Both the position numbers and the translations under genes were made by a program. 64,000 nucleotides of DNA from Methylobacterium sp. J-078. Its GTDB lineage: Bacteria; Pseudomonadota; Alphaproteobacteria; Rhizobiales; Beijerinckiaceae. Every line of letters begins with the position of its first letter. Position 1 is the first letter of the stretch. A model generated the notes under the pieces. That model ran no database searches and was not told the origin of the DNA. It saw nothing but the letters and a program-made list of their open reading frames with translations. The stretch spans positions 186,001 to 250,000 of the forward strand of contig NZ_JAKSYI010000141.1 in assembly GCF_022829285.1 (NCBI RefSeq). The letters are read 5' to 3'. Positions 1-8,868 of this stretch are shown in pieces.

Positions 1-1008
1 TTCGTCGCGCTGGCCGATGAATCCACCGGCCCGGCCCTGCGCGAGGCGCTCGCCCACACGGGCATCCGCAACGGGGCCGGGGAGGGCGCCGTGCTGGAGG
101 CGGTCGCCCGCGATGCCGACATCGTCGTTGCGGCGGTGAGCGGCGCGGCCGGTCTCCGGCCCACGCACGAGGCGCTAAAGCTCGGCCGCACGGTGGCGCT
201 GGCCAACAAGGAGAGCCTGGTCTGCGCCGGCGACGCCTTCATGCGCGACGCCAAGCGCTACGGCGCCACCCTGTTGCCGGTGGATTCCGAGCACAACGCC
301 CTGGCCCAGGCGCTCGGCGACGGGCGCCTCGACGACGTTTCGAAGATGACCATCACGGCTTCCGGCGGCCCGTTCCGGACCTGGACCCGCGAGCGCATCT
401 CGAGCGCCTCGCCCACGGAGGCCGCCGCCCACCCGACCTGGTCGATGGGCATGAAGATCAACATCGATTCGGCCTCCCTGATGAACAAGGGCCTTGAGCT
501 GATCGAGGCGCACCACCTCTTCGCCCTGGAGCCGGAACGACTGGACGTCATCGTCCACCCGCAATCGATCGTGCACGGCCTCGTCTACTGGCGTGACGGC
601 GCGGTGACGGCCGGCCTCGCCATGCCGGACATGCGGGTGCCGATCGCCCATTGCCTCGGCCTCGGCGAGCGCCTGACGATCGCGCGCGGGCGCCATCTCG
701 ACCTCGCCGCCGCCGGCAGCCTCACCTTCGAGGCCGCCGACGAGGCGCGCTTCCCGTGTCTGCGCATCGCCCGTACGGCTCTCGCCGCCGGGGGTGCCGC
801 CCCGACCGTGATGAACGCAGCCAACGAGATCGCGGTGGCGGCCTTCATCAAGGGGGCGATCGGCTTCTACGGCATCGCCGACCTCGTCGAGCGCGCCTGC
901 GAGCACTTCGCCGGCCAATACCGGACCGCGCCGGAGAACGTGGACGAGGCGTTGGCCATCGACGCCGAGGTCCGCCGCTGGAGCAGCCAGGCCGTCGCGG
1001 CGGCCTGA
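1..1008 (+). CDS. dxr: 1-deoxy-D-xylulose 5-phosphate reductoisomerase (3' part)
   Basis: Cytosolic enzyme of the MEP isoprenoid pathway, converting DXP to 2-C-methyl-erythritol 4-phosphate with NADPH. The reading frame is open from the first base (FVALADESTG...), so the gene enters from outside and lacks its N-terminal part, including the start of the Rossmann fold. Family landmarks are visible: ALANKESLVCAG, the metal/substrate region LPVDSEHNALAQAL, TASGGPFRTW, MGMKINIDSASLMNKGLE, and HPQSIVHGLVYWRDGAV. It ends in TGA and is the first gene of a dxr-rseP-bamA-lpx order seen across Alphaproteobacteria, here interrupted by an efflux cassette. Upstream neighbours lie outside the window. Confidence 0.96.
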   Translation, partial: FVALADESTGPALREALAHTGIRNGAGEGAVLEAVARDADIVVAAVSGAAGLRPTHEALKLGRTVALANKESLVCAGDAFMRDAKRYGATLLPVDSEHNALAQALGDGRLDDVSKMTITASGGPFRTWTRERISSASPTEAAAHPTWSMGMKINIDSASLMNKGLELIEAHHLFALEPERLDVIVHPQSIVHGLVYWRDGAVTAGLAMPDMRVPIAHCLGLGERLTIARGRHLDLAAAGSLTFEAADEARFPCLRIARTALAAGGAAPTVMNAANEIAVAAFIKGAIGFYGIADLVERACEHFAGQYRTAPENVDEALAIDAEVRRWSSQAVAAA

Positions 1009-1014
1009 GCCTCC

Positions 1015-1659
1015 TCAGGCGTCCGGGCTATAGCCCGCCAGGAAGACCCGCACGGCCTCGCCGACATTGTGCTCGATCTCCACCTGCGCGGCCCCGTCGC
1101 CGGCGTTGAACAGCAGGCGGGTCAGCAGTCCGGCCTGACAGATCTGCAGGAACTGGCGCGCCGCGAGGTTGGTGTCCGCCGGGCGCAGCCGCCCTGCCGC
1201 GACCTGCGCGTCGAGATAGGCGGCGAGCCGGGTCGTGCCCTGGACCGGCCCCGCCTCGAAGAAGGCCTGGCCGAGGCGGGGAAACTTCTCGCAGGCGCCG
1301 ATGACCATCCGGATCACCGTGACGTGCTCCGGCCGGATCATCTCGGCGAGATAGCTGCGCCCCAGGCGCGTGAGCACCCCGCGTACATCCGGATCGTCGG
1401 CATCGAGCCGGAACAGCACCTCGGCGAGTCCGCGCTTCTCCGCCAGCGCCAGGGCCTCGAACAGGGCTTCCTTGCTGTCGAAGTAGACGTAGAGCGTCCC
1501 CTTGGAGACGCCCGCCGCCTTGGCGATCTCCCCCATGCTCGCGCCGTCGAACCCCGAGGCCATGAAGACCGCGCGGGCGCCTTCGAGGATCTGACGACGC
1601 TTGTCGGTCTCGGGCGATGTGCGCTCCCGCGCATCCAGGGTAGCTTCGGCGATCGCCAT
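1015..1659 (-). CDS. TetR/AcrR family transcriptional repressor of the adjacent efflux genes
   Basis: 214 aa. The N-terminal helix-turn-helix (about residues 25-70) has the TetR signature GEIAKAAGVSKGTLYVYFDSKEALFEAL. The C-terminal half is an all-helical ligand/dimer domain similar to TetR_C. The start is set at the ATG at 1659 because the HTH follows at the usual distance; the same frame continues upstream without resembling TetR. It is divergent from the membrane-fusion and MFS genes, and two identical palindromes lie between them, the arrangement of a self-regulating TetR repressor that senses a drug or metabolite. The ligand cannot be told from sequence. Its 3' end lies 6 bp from the dxr stop, convergent. 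Confidence 0.9.
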   Translation of the reverse strand: MAIAEATLDARERTSPETDKRRQILEGARAVFMASGFDGASMGEIAKAAGVSKGTLYVYFDSKEALFEALALAEKRGLAEVLFRLDADDPDVRGVLTRLGRSYLAEMIRPEHVTVIRMVIGACEKFPRLGQAFFEAGPVQGTTRLAAYLDAQVAAGRLRPADTNLAARQFLQICQAGLLTRLLFNAGDGAAQVEIEHNVGEAVRVFLAGYSPDA

Positions 1660-1674
1660 GGTCGTGATCCTGAT

Positions 1675-1693
1675 TGACCGAACGGTTCGGTCA
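1675..1693. promoter_or_regulatory. TetR operator copy 1
   Basis: TGACCGAACGGTTCGGTCA, a perfect inverted repeat of two 9-bp arms around one G. It lies 16 bp before the tetR start codon. With the preceding T it contains TTGACC, which looks like a -35 hexamer on the plus strand. An identical copy sits at 1741. Its role as TetR operator is inferred from position and symmetry. Confidence 0.75.
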
Positions 1694-1740
1694 TAATATC
1701 CCAGGGCCTCGGGCCGCGCCAGCTTTCGCGGCTCAGAAAA

Positions 1741-1759
1741 TGACCGAACGGTTCGGTCA
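1741..1759. promoter_or_regulatory. TetR operator copy 2
   Basis: Identical 19-bp palindrome (TGACCGAACGGTTCGGTCA), 66 bp start-to-start from copy 1 and 41 bp before the ATG of the membrane fusion protein gene. On the minus strand it also presents TTGACC. Two identical sites in one short intergenic region make it very likely that one repressor controls both divergent transcripts. Confidence 0.75.
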
Positions 1760-1800
1760 ATGTCTGCCGAGAGGCCGATCGCCATCATGAGATCGACGCC

Positions 1801-3036
1801 ATGAGTCTGCGCGAGGACGATGGATTGCGGGCCGAGCCCGCCCAGCTTGAGACCGTCGGGACGGGTGCCGCCTCCGTGCCCCCCGCGGCCGTGACGACTG
1901 CACCGAAGACTCCGGCCGTCATCGCGGCGTCGCCGGCAGAACTGCCGGCCAAGCCGCGGCGTGCGCGCAAGCTCGTCATGGCCACTCTGTTCCTCGCCGC
2001 CCTCGGGGGCGGCGCCTACAAGGCGCATGAGTGGTGGACGGTCGGGCGCTTCTTCGTGAGCACCGACGATGCCTACGTGCAGGCCGACATCTCGGTGCTG
2101 GCCGCCAAGGTCCCCGGCTACCTCGCGGCGGTGCCGGTCGTGAACGGGCAGATGATGCGCCGGGGCGACGTGATCGCCCGGATCGACGACGGTGACTACC
2201 GCCTCGCCGCCCAGGCCGCGCACGACAAGCTGGTGACGCAGCAGGCGGCCATCGCCCGCATCGGCCGCCAGGTCGAGGCCGCGCAGGCGCAGATGCTCCA
2301 GGCCTCGGCGCAGATCGACGCCAGCAAGGCCGACGCGGTGCGGGCCGCGGCCGACTATGCCCGCCAGCAGCAGCTCGAGAAGGTCGATTTCGTCGCCAAG
2401 GCGCGCATCGAGCAGGCGCGGGCCGACCGCGACCGCACCGATGCCGCCGTGAAGGGGGCGGAAGCCTCCCTCGTCGCCATGCGCGCCAATGTCGAGGTGC
2501 TGCGCGCGCAGGGTAAGGAGGCGGAGGGGTTGGCTGCCGAGTTGCGCACCGCCGAGGCGCGGGCCGCCCGCGACGTGGAATTCACGACGATCCGGGCGCC
2601 CTTCGACGGCGTGGTCGGCAACAAGGCCGTGGAGGCCGGCGCCTACGTCTCGCCGGGTTCGCGCATCGCCGCCCTGGTGCCCCTCGAGAGCGTCCGCATC
2701 GACGCCAACTTCAAGGAGACGCAGGTCGAGCGCATGCATCCCGGCCAGCGCGTCCACATCGCGGTGGACGCCTATCCGAACCGCGACATCGTCGGCGAGG
2801 TCGAGTCGCTCTCGCCCGCCTCCGGCTCGGTGTTCAGCCTGCTGCCGCCCGACAACGCCACCGGCAACTTCACCAAGATCGTCCAGCGCCTGCCGGTGCG
2901 GGTGCACGTGCCGGCGGACGTCGCCCGCGAGGGCATCCTGCGCCCCGGCCTCTCCGTCACCGTCCGGGTCGATACCCGCGAGGCGGCGGAGACTGCGGCC
3001 GGTGACGACCGCGTCCGTACGGCTTTGCGCCGCTAG
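1801..3036 (+). CDS. HlyD/EmrA-type membrane fusion protein
   Basis: 411 aa periplasmic adaptor of a tripartite drug-efflux pump. It has a cytoplasmic Pro/Ala-rich N-terminus, one transmembrane helix near residues 57-78, a biotinyl-lipoyl-like segment (STDDAYVQADISVLAAKV) typical of EmrA, a long Ala/Gln-rich coiled-coil hairpin (about 140-250), the second lipoyl half (IRAPFDGVVGNKAVEAGAYV), and a beta-barrel segment. It is followed after 9 bp by its MFS partner, so the two are surely co-transcribed. It would link the inner-membrane MFS protein to an outer-membrane TolC-like channel, which is not encoded nearby. It is controlled by the divergent TetR protein through the palindromes upstream. 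Confidence 0.92.
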   Translation: MSLREDDGLRAEPAQLETVGTGAASVPPAAVTTAPKTPAVIAASPAELPAKPRRARKLVMATLFLAALGGGAYKAHEWWTVGRFFVSTDDAYVQADISVLAAKVPGYLAAVPVVNGQMMRRGDVIARIDDGDYRLAAQAAHDKLVTQQAAIARIGRQVEAAQAQMLQASAQIDASKADAVRAAADYARQQQLEKVDFVAKARIEQARADRDRTDAAVKGAEASLVAMRANVEVLRAQGKEAEGLAAELRTAEARAARDVEFTTIRAPFDGVVGNKAVEAGAYVSPGSRIAALVPLESVRIDANFKETQVERMHPGQRVHIAVDAYPNRDIVGEVESLSPASGSVFSLLPPDNATGNFTKIVQRLPVRVHVPADVAREGILRPGLSVTVRVDTREAAETAAGDDRVRTALRR

Positions 3037-3045
3037 GTCCCGCAC

Positions 3046-4626
3046 ATGGCCGCCACCGCCGCCCTGGGACCCGCCGCACCGGCGGCCGAGCCGCCGCTGG
3101 ACCGCCGCCGGATGGTGGCGTTCGTCTGCATGGTGTTCGGGATGTTCATGGCGATCCTGGACATCCAGATCGTCTCCGCCTCGCTGGCCGAGATCCAGGC
3201 GGGTCTCTCGGCCTCGGGCGACGAGATTCCCTGGGTCCAGACCAGTTACCTCATCGCCGAGGTGATCTCGATCCCGCTTTCGGGCTTCCTGTCGCGGGTG
3301 GTCTCCACCCGCTGGATGTTCGTGATCTCGGCCGGCGGCTTCACCCTGATGAGCCTGATGTGCGCCACCTCGACCTCGATCAACGAGATGATCGTCTGGC
3401 GGGCCGCGCAGGGGTTCATCGGCGGCGGCATGATCCCCACGGTTTTCGCCTCGGCCTTCACGATCTTCCCGCCCTCGAAGCGCTCCATCGTCTCGCCGAT
3501 GATCGGCCTCGTGGCGACGCTCGCCCCCACCATCGGGCCGACGGTGGGGGGCTACCTCACCGACCTGTTCGACTGGCACTGGCTGTTCCTCGTCAACGTC
3601 GTGCCGGGGATCTTCGTCACGGTGTCCACCTACCTGCTGGTCGATTTCGACGAACCGAACCTCGCCCTGTTCAAGCGCTTCGACTGGTTCGGTCTCGTCT
3701 TCATGGCGCTGATGCTCGGCTGCCTCGAATACGTGCTGGAGGAGGGGCCGAACCACGACTGGCTGGCGGACGAGGCGGTCTTCGCCTGCGCTGTGGTGTG
3801 CCTCACGGCCGGGCCGGCCTTCTTCTGGCGCGCCTTCACGGCGGCCGAGCCCATCGTCGACCTACGCGCCTTCTCCGACCGGAACTTCGCGGCCGGCAGC
3901 ATCTTCAGCTTCGTCCTCGGCATCGGCCTCTACGGGCTGACCTACCTCTACCCGGTCTATCTCGGCCGGGTGCGCGGCTACTCCGCGCTGCAGATCGGCG
4001 AGACGATGTTCGTCTCGGGGCTCTGCATGTTCGCCACCGCCCCCATCGCGGGACGGCTCTCGGGCAAGGTCGATCCGCGCATCATGATGGGCCTGGGCTT
4101 CCTCGGCTTCGCCACCGGTACCTGGATGGTCACGGGGCTGACCAAGGACTGGGATTTCTGGGAACTCCTGGTGCCGCAGGTCCTGCGCGGCTGCTCGCTG
4201 ATGCTGTGCATGATCCCGATCAACAACATCGCACTGGGCACCCTGCCGCCGGCCCGGATGAAGAACGCCTCGGGGCTCTACAATCTGACGCGCAACCTCG
4301 GGGGCGCCGTCGGCCTCGCGCTGATCAACACGGTGCTCAACGACCGCTGGGACCTCCACCTCGCGCGGCTGCACGAGCGCTTCACCTGGACGAACACCGC
4401 CGTGCTCGAACGCCTGGAGATGACGCGCCGCCAGTTCGAGGTGCTGGGGGGCAACGCCGACGCCGTGGCGCTGAAGGCGATGATGAACACCGTGCGGATG
4501 CAGGGGCTGGTGATGGGCTTCACCGACGTGTTCCTGGTGCTCACCGTCCTGTTCGTGGCCATGGCCTGCGCCGTGCCCTTCATCCGCCGGCCTCGGGCGG
4601 CGCCCGGTGCCGGTGGTGGGCACTGA
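3046..4626 (+). CDS. DHA2 family MFS efflux transporter (EmrB/QacA type)
   Basis: 526 aa inner-membrane drug:proton antiporter with the hydrophobic pattern of a 14-helix transporter. DHA2 landmarks include the first-helix segment FMAILDIQIVSASLAEIQ followed by IPWVQTSYLIAE, WRAAQGFIGGGMIPTVFA, and motif C-like GLVATLAPTIGPTVGGYLTD. It is the inner-membrane partner of the preceding membrane-fusion protein. The substrate is unknown; EmrB-like pumps commonly export hydrophobic compounds. The tetR-mfp-mfs cassette splits the usual dxr-rseP neighbourhood and looks like a later insertion into a housekeeping cluster. Confidence 0.93.
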   Translation: MAATAALGPAAPAAEPPLDRRRMVAFVCMVFGMFMAILDIQIVSASLAEIQAGLSASGDEIPWVQTSYLIAEVISIPLSGFLSRVVSTRWMFVISAGGFTLMSLMCATSTSINEMIVWRAAQGFIGGGMIPTVFASAFTIFPPSKRSIVSPMIGLVATLAPTIGPTVGGYLTDLFDWHWLFLVNVVPGIFVTVSTYLLVDFDEPNLALFKRFDWFGLVFMALMLGCLEYVLEEGPNHDWLADEAVFACAVVCLTAGPAFFWRAFTAAEPIVDLRAFSDRNFAAGSIFSFVLGIGLYGLTYLYPVYLGRVRGYSALQIGETMFVSGLCMFATAPIAGRLSGKVDPRIMMGLGFLGFATGTWMVTGLTKDWDFWELLVPQVLRGCSLMLCMIPINNIALGTLPPARMKNASGLYNLTRNLGGAVGLALINTVLNDRWDLHLARLHERFTWTNTAVLERLEMTRRQFEVLGGNADAVALKAMMNTVRMQGLVMGFTDVFLVLTVLFVAMACAVPFIRRPRAAPGAGGGH

Positions 4627-4788
4627 CGCCGGCCCCGATCTTTACCGTGTCGCCGGGAATGCGGGGACATCCGGCCCCCGCGCCCAGCTGCGACGCCGAA
4701 TCCCGCTCTTCCGGTTTGCGTTCGCGTCGCACACACACGATCTGCTAGAGCGGAACGACGGCCCCGGGGAGGCCGAGAGGATCGACGC

Positions 4789-5949
4789 ATGGACTTCCTG
4801 AACGCCATGGGCGGCACGGCCACCGGTTTCTTCGGTGCCGTGATCCCCTTCCTGATCGTGCTGAGCATCGTGGTCTTCGTTCACGAGATGGGGCACTTCC
4901 TGGTCGGGCGCTGGTGCGGCGTCGGTGTCCACGCCTTCTCCCTCGGTTTCGGCCCCGAGCTGTTCGGGTTCAACGATCGTTACGGAACCCGGTGGAAGCT
5001 CTCGGCGGTGCCGCTGGGCGGCTACGTCAAGTTCCACGGCGACGCCAACGGCGCCAGCGTGCCCGACCCCGAGGCGGTGGCGCGCATGAGCCCGGGAGAG
5101 CGCGCGACCAGCTTCCCGACCCAGCCGCTGGGCAAGCGCGCCGCCATCGTGGCCGCCGGGCCCGTCGCCAACTTCATTCTCGCCATCGCGCTGTTCTCCG
5201 GCGCCATCTACTTCGGTGGCCGCTACGAGACGCCGGCCCGGGTCGAGGCCGTGATCCCGGACAGCGCCGCCGCGCGCGCCGGCTTCCAGCCCGGCGACGT
5301 GATCCGCGCCATCGGCGGCTCGCGGATCAGCAGCTTCACCGACATGCAGCGCACGGTCTCGGGGGCGGCCGGGAACGCGCTCACCATCACGGTCGAGCGC
5401 GATGGCCAGACCTGGGATCTCGTCGCCGTGCCGGAGAGCAAGGAGGACGTGACGCCCTTCGGGCGGCATCGCTTCGGCCGCCTCGGCATCCAGGGTCCCA
5501 AGGCCGCCGAGGCCAAGCTCATTCATTACGGGCCCGTCGATTCCCTCGGCCTCGGCGTCTACGAGACCTACTTCGTGGTCGATCGGACCATCGACTACAT
5601 CGGCAAGCTCCTCACCGGCCGGGAATCCCCCGACCAGCTCTCGGGGCCGATCGGGATCGCGCGGGTTTCGGGCGAGGTCGCCAAGGTCGGCGGAGTCGGG
5701 GGCCTGATCGGGCTGGTGGCCCTGCTCTCCGTCTCGATCGGCCTCCTGAACCTCTTCCCGGTGCCGCTCCTCGATGGCGGGCACCTGCTGTTCTACGCCT
5801 ACGAGGCCGTGCGCGGGCGCCCCTTGAGCGAGCGCTCGCAGGAGATCGGCTTCCGGATCGGGCTGGCGCTCGTCCTGTTCCTCATGCTGTTCGCCGCCTG
5901 GAACGACATTCTGAACCTCGGTTTCTCCTGGCGCGGCCGCGGGACCTGA
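4789..5949 (+). CDS. rseP: Site-2 intramembrane zinc metalloprotease RseP
   Basis: 386 aa inner-membrane protease that cleaves anti-sigma factors and remnant signal peptides inside the membrane. The zinc motif HEMGH is at residues 32-36 in the first transmembrane helix, with the third ligand Asp in LDGGH at 328-332. A single PDZ domain (about 125-205; VIPDSAAARAGFQPGDVIRAIGG) lies between, one fewer than in E. coli, as is usual in alphaproteobacteria. Last helices are near residues 300-322 and 355-375. It lies upstream of bamA with a 330-bp gap. The separate 160-bp region before it suggests its own promoter, since the efflux cassette cuts it off from dxr. Confidence 0.96.
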   Translation: MDFLNAMGGTATGFFGAVIPFLIVLSIVVFVHEMGHFLVGRWCGVGVHAFSLGFGPELFGFNDRYGTRWKLSAVPLGGYVKFHGDANGASVPDPEAVARMSPGERATSFPTQPLGKRAAIVAAGPVANFILAIALFSGAIYFGGRYETPARVEAVIPDSAAARAGFQPGDVIRAIGGSRISSFTDMQRTVSGAAGNALTITVERDGQTWDLVAVPESKEDVTPFGRHRFGRLGIQGPKAAEAKLIHYGPVDSLGLGVYETYFVVDRTIDYIGKLLTGRESPDQLSGPIGIARVSGEVAKVGGVGGLIGLVALLSVSIGLLNLFPVPLLDGGHLLFYAYEAVRGRPLSERSQEIGFRIGLALVLFLMLFAAWNDILNLGFSWRGRGT

Positions 5950-6279
5950 AGCCGGGCCCCGCGCGCCTGTGGATTGCGTGTGCATCCCGTTTCGGGACGC
6001 CTAAGCCCCTCCATCACCAGTGTATTCTTCGTTCCGCGCGGGGCCGCGAAGCCCCGCGCGGAACGATTCGTTGACCCTGTCGGGGGATCGAAGCGCGGCG
6101 TTAAGTGACCGGAAGGCCACGTCTCCGCAAAATCCCGGGTGAGCGGGAGCCCCGAGCGTTTGCTTCGCCTGGGAATCCCGATAGAAGCTGAGCTTGGGAC
6201 CAGAGGTCAGGACGCCCGCAAACGGGTGACTGATTGCGGGTGCAAACTCGCGCTGAAGATAAAAGAGACGGGCGATTAC
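5950..6279. other. 330-bp gap between rseP and bamA
   Basis: No convincing gene. It holds a long hairpin (6029-6066) and then about 210 bp leading to bamA. An open frame continuous with bamA begins at 6139, but its residues before 6280 do not look like a signal peptide or BamA, so this stretch is taken as untranslated leader or promoter region. Confidence 0.6.
6029..6066. terminator. Long perfect hairpin downstream of rseP
   Basis: A 16-bp perfect stem (arms 6029-6044 and 6051-6066, core GTTCCGCGCGGGGC) with a 6-nt loop CGCGAA. There is no T-run on either side, so it is not a textbook intrinsic terminator. It could act as a 3'-end stabiliser, a weak terminator or an attenuator ahead of bamA. 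Confidence 0.5.
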
Positions 6280-8823
6280 ATGATGTCGATGACGGGGAAG
6301 CGCCGGCGTAAGTCGGCGGAACAGACCATCGTCCTAGTCGCCGCGGCGGCCGCTGGCCTCGTCCTCGGTGGCGCCGCTCAGGCGCAGCAGATCGTCGTCC
6401 AGGGTAACAAGCGTGTCGATGCCGACACGATCCGGTCCTACGTGACCGGCACCGCCTCGGGCTCCCCCGAAGAGGCCCGCCGCAACCTGCTGGCGACCGG
6501 CATGTTCTCCGACGTGAAGGTGTCGCGCAGCGGCGGCGGCACGGTGGTGAGCGTCCGCGAGAACAACATCATCAACCGGGTGGTGTTCGAGGGGAACAAG
6601 AAGATCGAGAAGTCCACCCTCGAGGGTGAGGTCGAGGCCAAGGCGCGCGGCGCCTTCAGCCAGGGTGTCGTCCAGGCCGACATTCAGCGCATCAAGGAAG
6701 TCTACCGCCGCGCCGGCCGCGGCACCGCGAAGGTCAGCTTCCGCACGGTGGATCTGCCGAACGGCCGCCTCGACGTGATCTACGTCATCGAGGAAGGCGA
6801 CAAGACCGGCATCAAGGCGATCAACTTCGTCGGCAACAACGTCTATTCAGATTCTAAGCTGCGCGAGCTCATGTCCTCGTCGGAGATGAACTTCCTCAGC
6901 TTCATCAAGACTTCGGACGTCTACGATCCCGATCGCATCACCAGCGATCTCGATATCGTTCGACGCTACTATTTGAAGAACGGCTACGCCGATTTCCGCG
7001 TCGTCAATGCCGATGCCCGCTACGTCGAGGGCGAGGGCGATGCCGGCTGGGTCATCACCGTCACCGTCGAGGAGGGCGAGCAGTACCGCGTCGGCGCGGT
7101 GGCGATCGATTCCCGCCTGCCGGGCCTCGACACGCAGAAGCTCGACGGTGAGGTGCGTGCCCAGGTCGGCGACGTCTACAACGCCGAGGACGTGGAGCGG
7201 ACCCTCAACGGCGTGACCAATCAGGTTGGCCGCCAGGGCTACCCCTTCGCGCAGGTCCGCCCGACGGGCCAGCGCGACCGCGCCACCCACACCGTGGCCC
7301 TCGGCTTCGTGGTCGAGGACGGCCCGCGCGTCTATGTCGAGCGCATCAACATCCGCGGCAACACCCGCACCCGCGACTACGTCATCCGCCGCGAACTCGA
7401 TATCACCGAGGGCGACGCCTATAACCGGGTGCTGACCGATCGCGCCGAGCGGCGCCTGAACGGCCTCGGCTTCTTCAAGAAAGTCCGCTTCTCCAACGAG
7501 CCGGGCTCCTCGGCCGACCGCGTGATCATCAACATCGACGTCGAGGATCAGCCCACGGGCTCGTTCTCGGTGGCGGGCGGCTACTCCACCCAGGACGGCA
7601 TCATCGGCGAGGTCTCGGTCTCCGAGTCGAACTTCCTCGGACGCGGCCAGTACGTCCGCGTCGCCGGCACCGGTGGCCAGTACTCGCGCGGGTTGGACTT
7701 CTCGTTCACGGAGCCGTACTTCCTCGGCTACCGCCTGGCCGCCGGCTTCGACGCCTTCTACAAGTACAGCGACCAGACCCGCTACTCGCGCTACGAGACC
7801 ACGGTCTACGGTGGACAGCTCCGCGTCGGCCTGCCGATCACGGAAGAGTTCGGCATCACGATGCGGTACTCGCTCTACAACACCGAGCTGCGCGTCCCGA
7901 ACACCGTCAAGCGGCCGTACAACGACTGCTCGAACCCAATTCCGGGCTATACGACCCTCACGAACGGCCTGAAGGCCACGGGTGCGGCCGGTGAGCAGGC
8001 AGCGTTTCCGCTCTGTGCCGCAGATGGCGAAGCCTCGATCGCACTCAAGGGATCGCAGGGCTCGACCCTCACCTCGCTTGCCGGCCTGACGCTCGCCTAC
8101 TCGACCCTCGACAACTTCGCCTCGCCGCGCAACGGTCTCTACGCCGAGCTGAAGCCCGACATCGCCGGTCTCGGTGGCGACTCGAAGTTCTTCCGCGTGA
8201 CGGGCGACGCCCGCTACTACAAGGAATTCTACGAGGACATCGTCGGCTTCGTGCGCTTCCAGGGCGGTCACATCACGGCCCTGAACGATCAGCCGCTGCG
8301 CATCACCGACCAGTTCTTCCTCGGCCCGTCGCTCGTGCGCGGCTTCGCGCCCAACGGCATCGGCCCGCGCGACATCGGCATCTCCGACAGTCGCTCGAAC
8401 GCCATCGGTGGCTCGACCTACTTCGGCGGAACACTCGAGGTGCAGTTCCCGCTCCCCGGCATCCCACGGGATCTGGGCCTGAAGGGCGCGGTCTTCGCCG
8501 ATGCCGGTACGCTCTTCGGCTATAACGGCCGCACGCAGTTCGACGTGAACAACGACCGCTTCATCAACGGCTTCGCGCCGGGCAGCGGCTGTAACTTCAA
8601 TCAATCGACCATCGGCGTCGAGCCCGAGTGCGTGAACGTCCGCGACAAGCTGATCATACGCTCCTCGGTGGGTGCTTCGATCCTCTGGAACTCGCCGCTC
8701 GGTCCGATCCGCTTCGACTACGCCTACGCCCTCTCGAAGGACGAGGGTATCAAGACCGCCTTCGGCCGCGTCGGCCAGGATCAGATCCAGGCCTTCCGGT
8801 TCTCCGGCGGCTCGCGCTTCTGA
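6280..8823 (+). CDS. bamA: Outer membrane protein assembly factor BamA
   Basis: 847 aa outer-membrane protein that inserts beta-barrel proteins. It has a Sec signal peptide (basic KRRRK, hydrophobic run, cleavage near AQA-QQ at about residue 38), then five POTRA repeats in the first roughly 420 residues (the first begins IVVQGNKRVDADTIRSYV; another is VYVERINIRGNTRTRDYVIR), and a C-terminal 16-strand barrel ending in a terminal Phe, the usual BAM signal. The barrel contains the Omp85 segment VRGFAPNGIG, matching the conserved VRGF lid-lock motif. The start is placed at the first of two adjacent ATGs after a purine-rich AAAAGAGACGGG. It sits between rseP and lpxD, as in many proteobacteria. 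Confidence 0.96.
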   Translation: MMSMTGKRRRKSAEQTIVLVAAAAAGLVLGGAAQAQQIVVQGNKRVDADTIRSYVTGTASGSPEEARRNLLATGMFSDVKVSRSGGGTVVSVRENNIINRVVFEGNKKIEKSTLEGEVEAKARGAFSQGVVQADIQRIKEVYRRAGRGTAKVSFRTVDLPNGRLDVIYVIEEGDKTGIKAINFVGNNVYSDSKLRELMSSSEMNFLSFIKTSDVYDPDRITSDLDIVRRYYLKNGYADFRVVNADARYVEGEGDAGWVITVTVEEGEQYRVGAVAIDSRLPGLDTQKLDGEVRAQVGDVYNAEDVERTLNGVTNQVGRQGYPFAQVRPTGQRDRATHTVALGFVVEDGPRVYVERINIRGNTRTRDYVIRRELDITEGDAYNRVLTDRAERRLNGLGFFKKVRFSNEPGSSADRVIINIDVEDQPTGSFSVAGGYSTQDGIIGEVSVSESNFLGRGQYVRVAGTGGQYSRGLDFSFTEPYFLGYRLAAGFDAFYKYSDQTRYSRYETTVYGGQLRVGLPITEEFGITMRYSLYNTELRVPNTVKRPYNDCSNPIPGYTTLTNGLKATGAAGEQAAFPLCAADGEASIALKGSQGSTLTSLAGLTLAYSTLDNFASPRNGLYAELKPDIAGLGGDSKFFRVTGDARYYKEFYEDIVGFVRFQGGHITALNDQPLRITDQFFLGPSLVRGFAPNGIGPRDIGISDSRSNAIGGSTYFGGTLEVQFPLPGIPRDLGLKGAVFADAGTLFGYNGRTQFDVNNDRFINGFAPGSGCNFNQSTIGVEPECVNVRDKLIIRSSVGASILWNSPLGPIRFDYAYALSKDEGIKTAFGRVGQDQIQAFRFSGGSRF

Positions 8824-8829
8824 CACCGA

Positions 8830-8857
8830 GCGCCGCCTCCTTTTCGGGAGGCGGCGC
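8830..8857 (+). terminator. Hairpin between bamA and lpxD
   Basis: An 11-bp GC stem GCGCCGCCTCC / GGAGGCGGCGC with loop TTTTCG, 7 bp after the bamA stop and 11 bp before lpxD. Only GTTGT follows, so read-through into lpxD is likely. It may reduce expression or protect the bamA mRNA end. Confidence 0.55.
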
Positions 8858-8868
8858 GTTGTGACAGC

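Noticed and set aside
1015..3756. 913-codon minus-strand frame overlapping the efflux genes
   Set aside because: Only its last 214 codons are TetR; the rest is antisense to a clear membrane fusion/MFS pair and is low-complexity Arg/Gly/His-rich, as GC-rich antisense frames usually are.
6847..8826. 659-codon minus-strand frame over bamA
   Set aside because: Antisense to a complete BamA; composition (Arg, Ala, Val, Glu, Asp) and lack of any motif mark it as a frame shadow.
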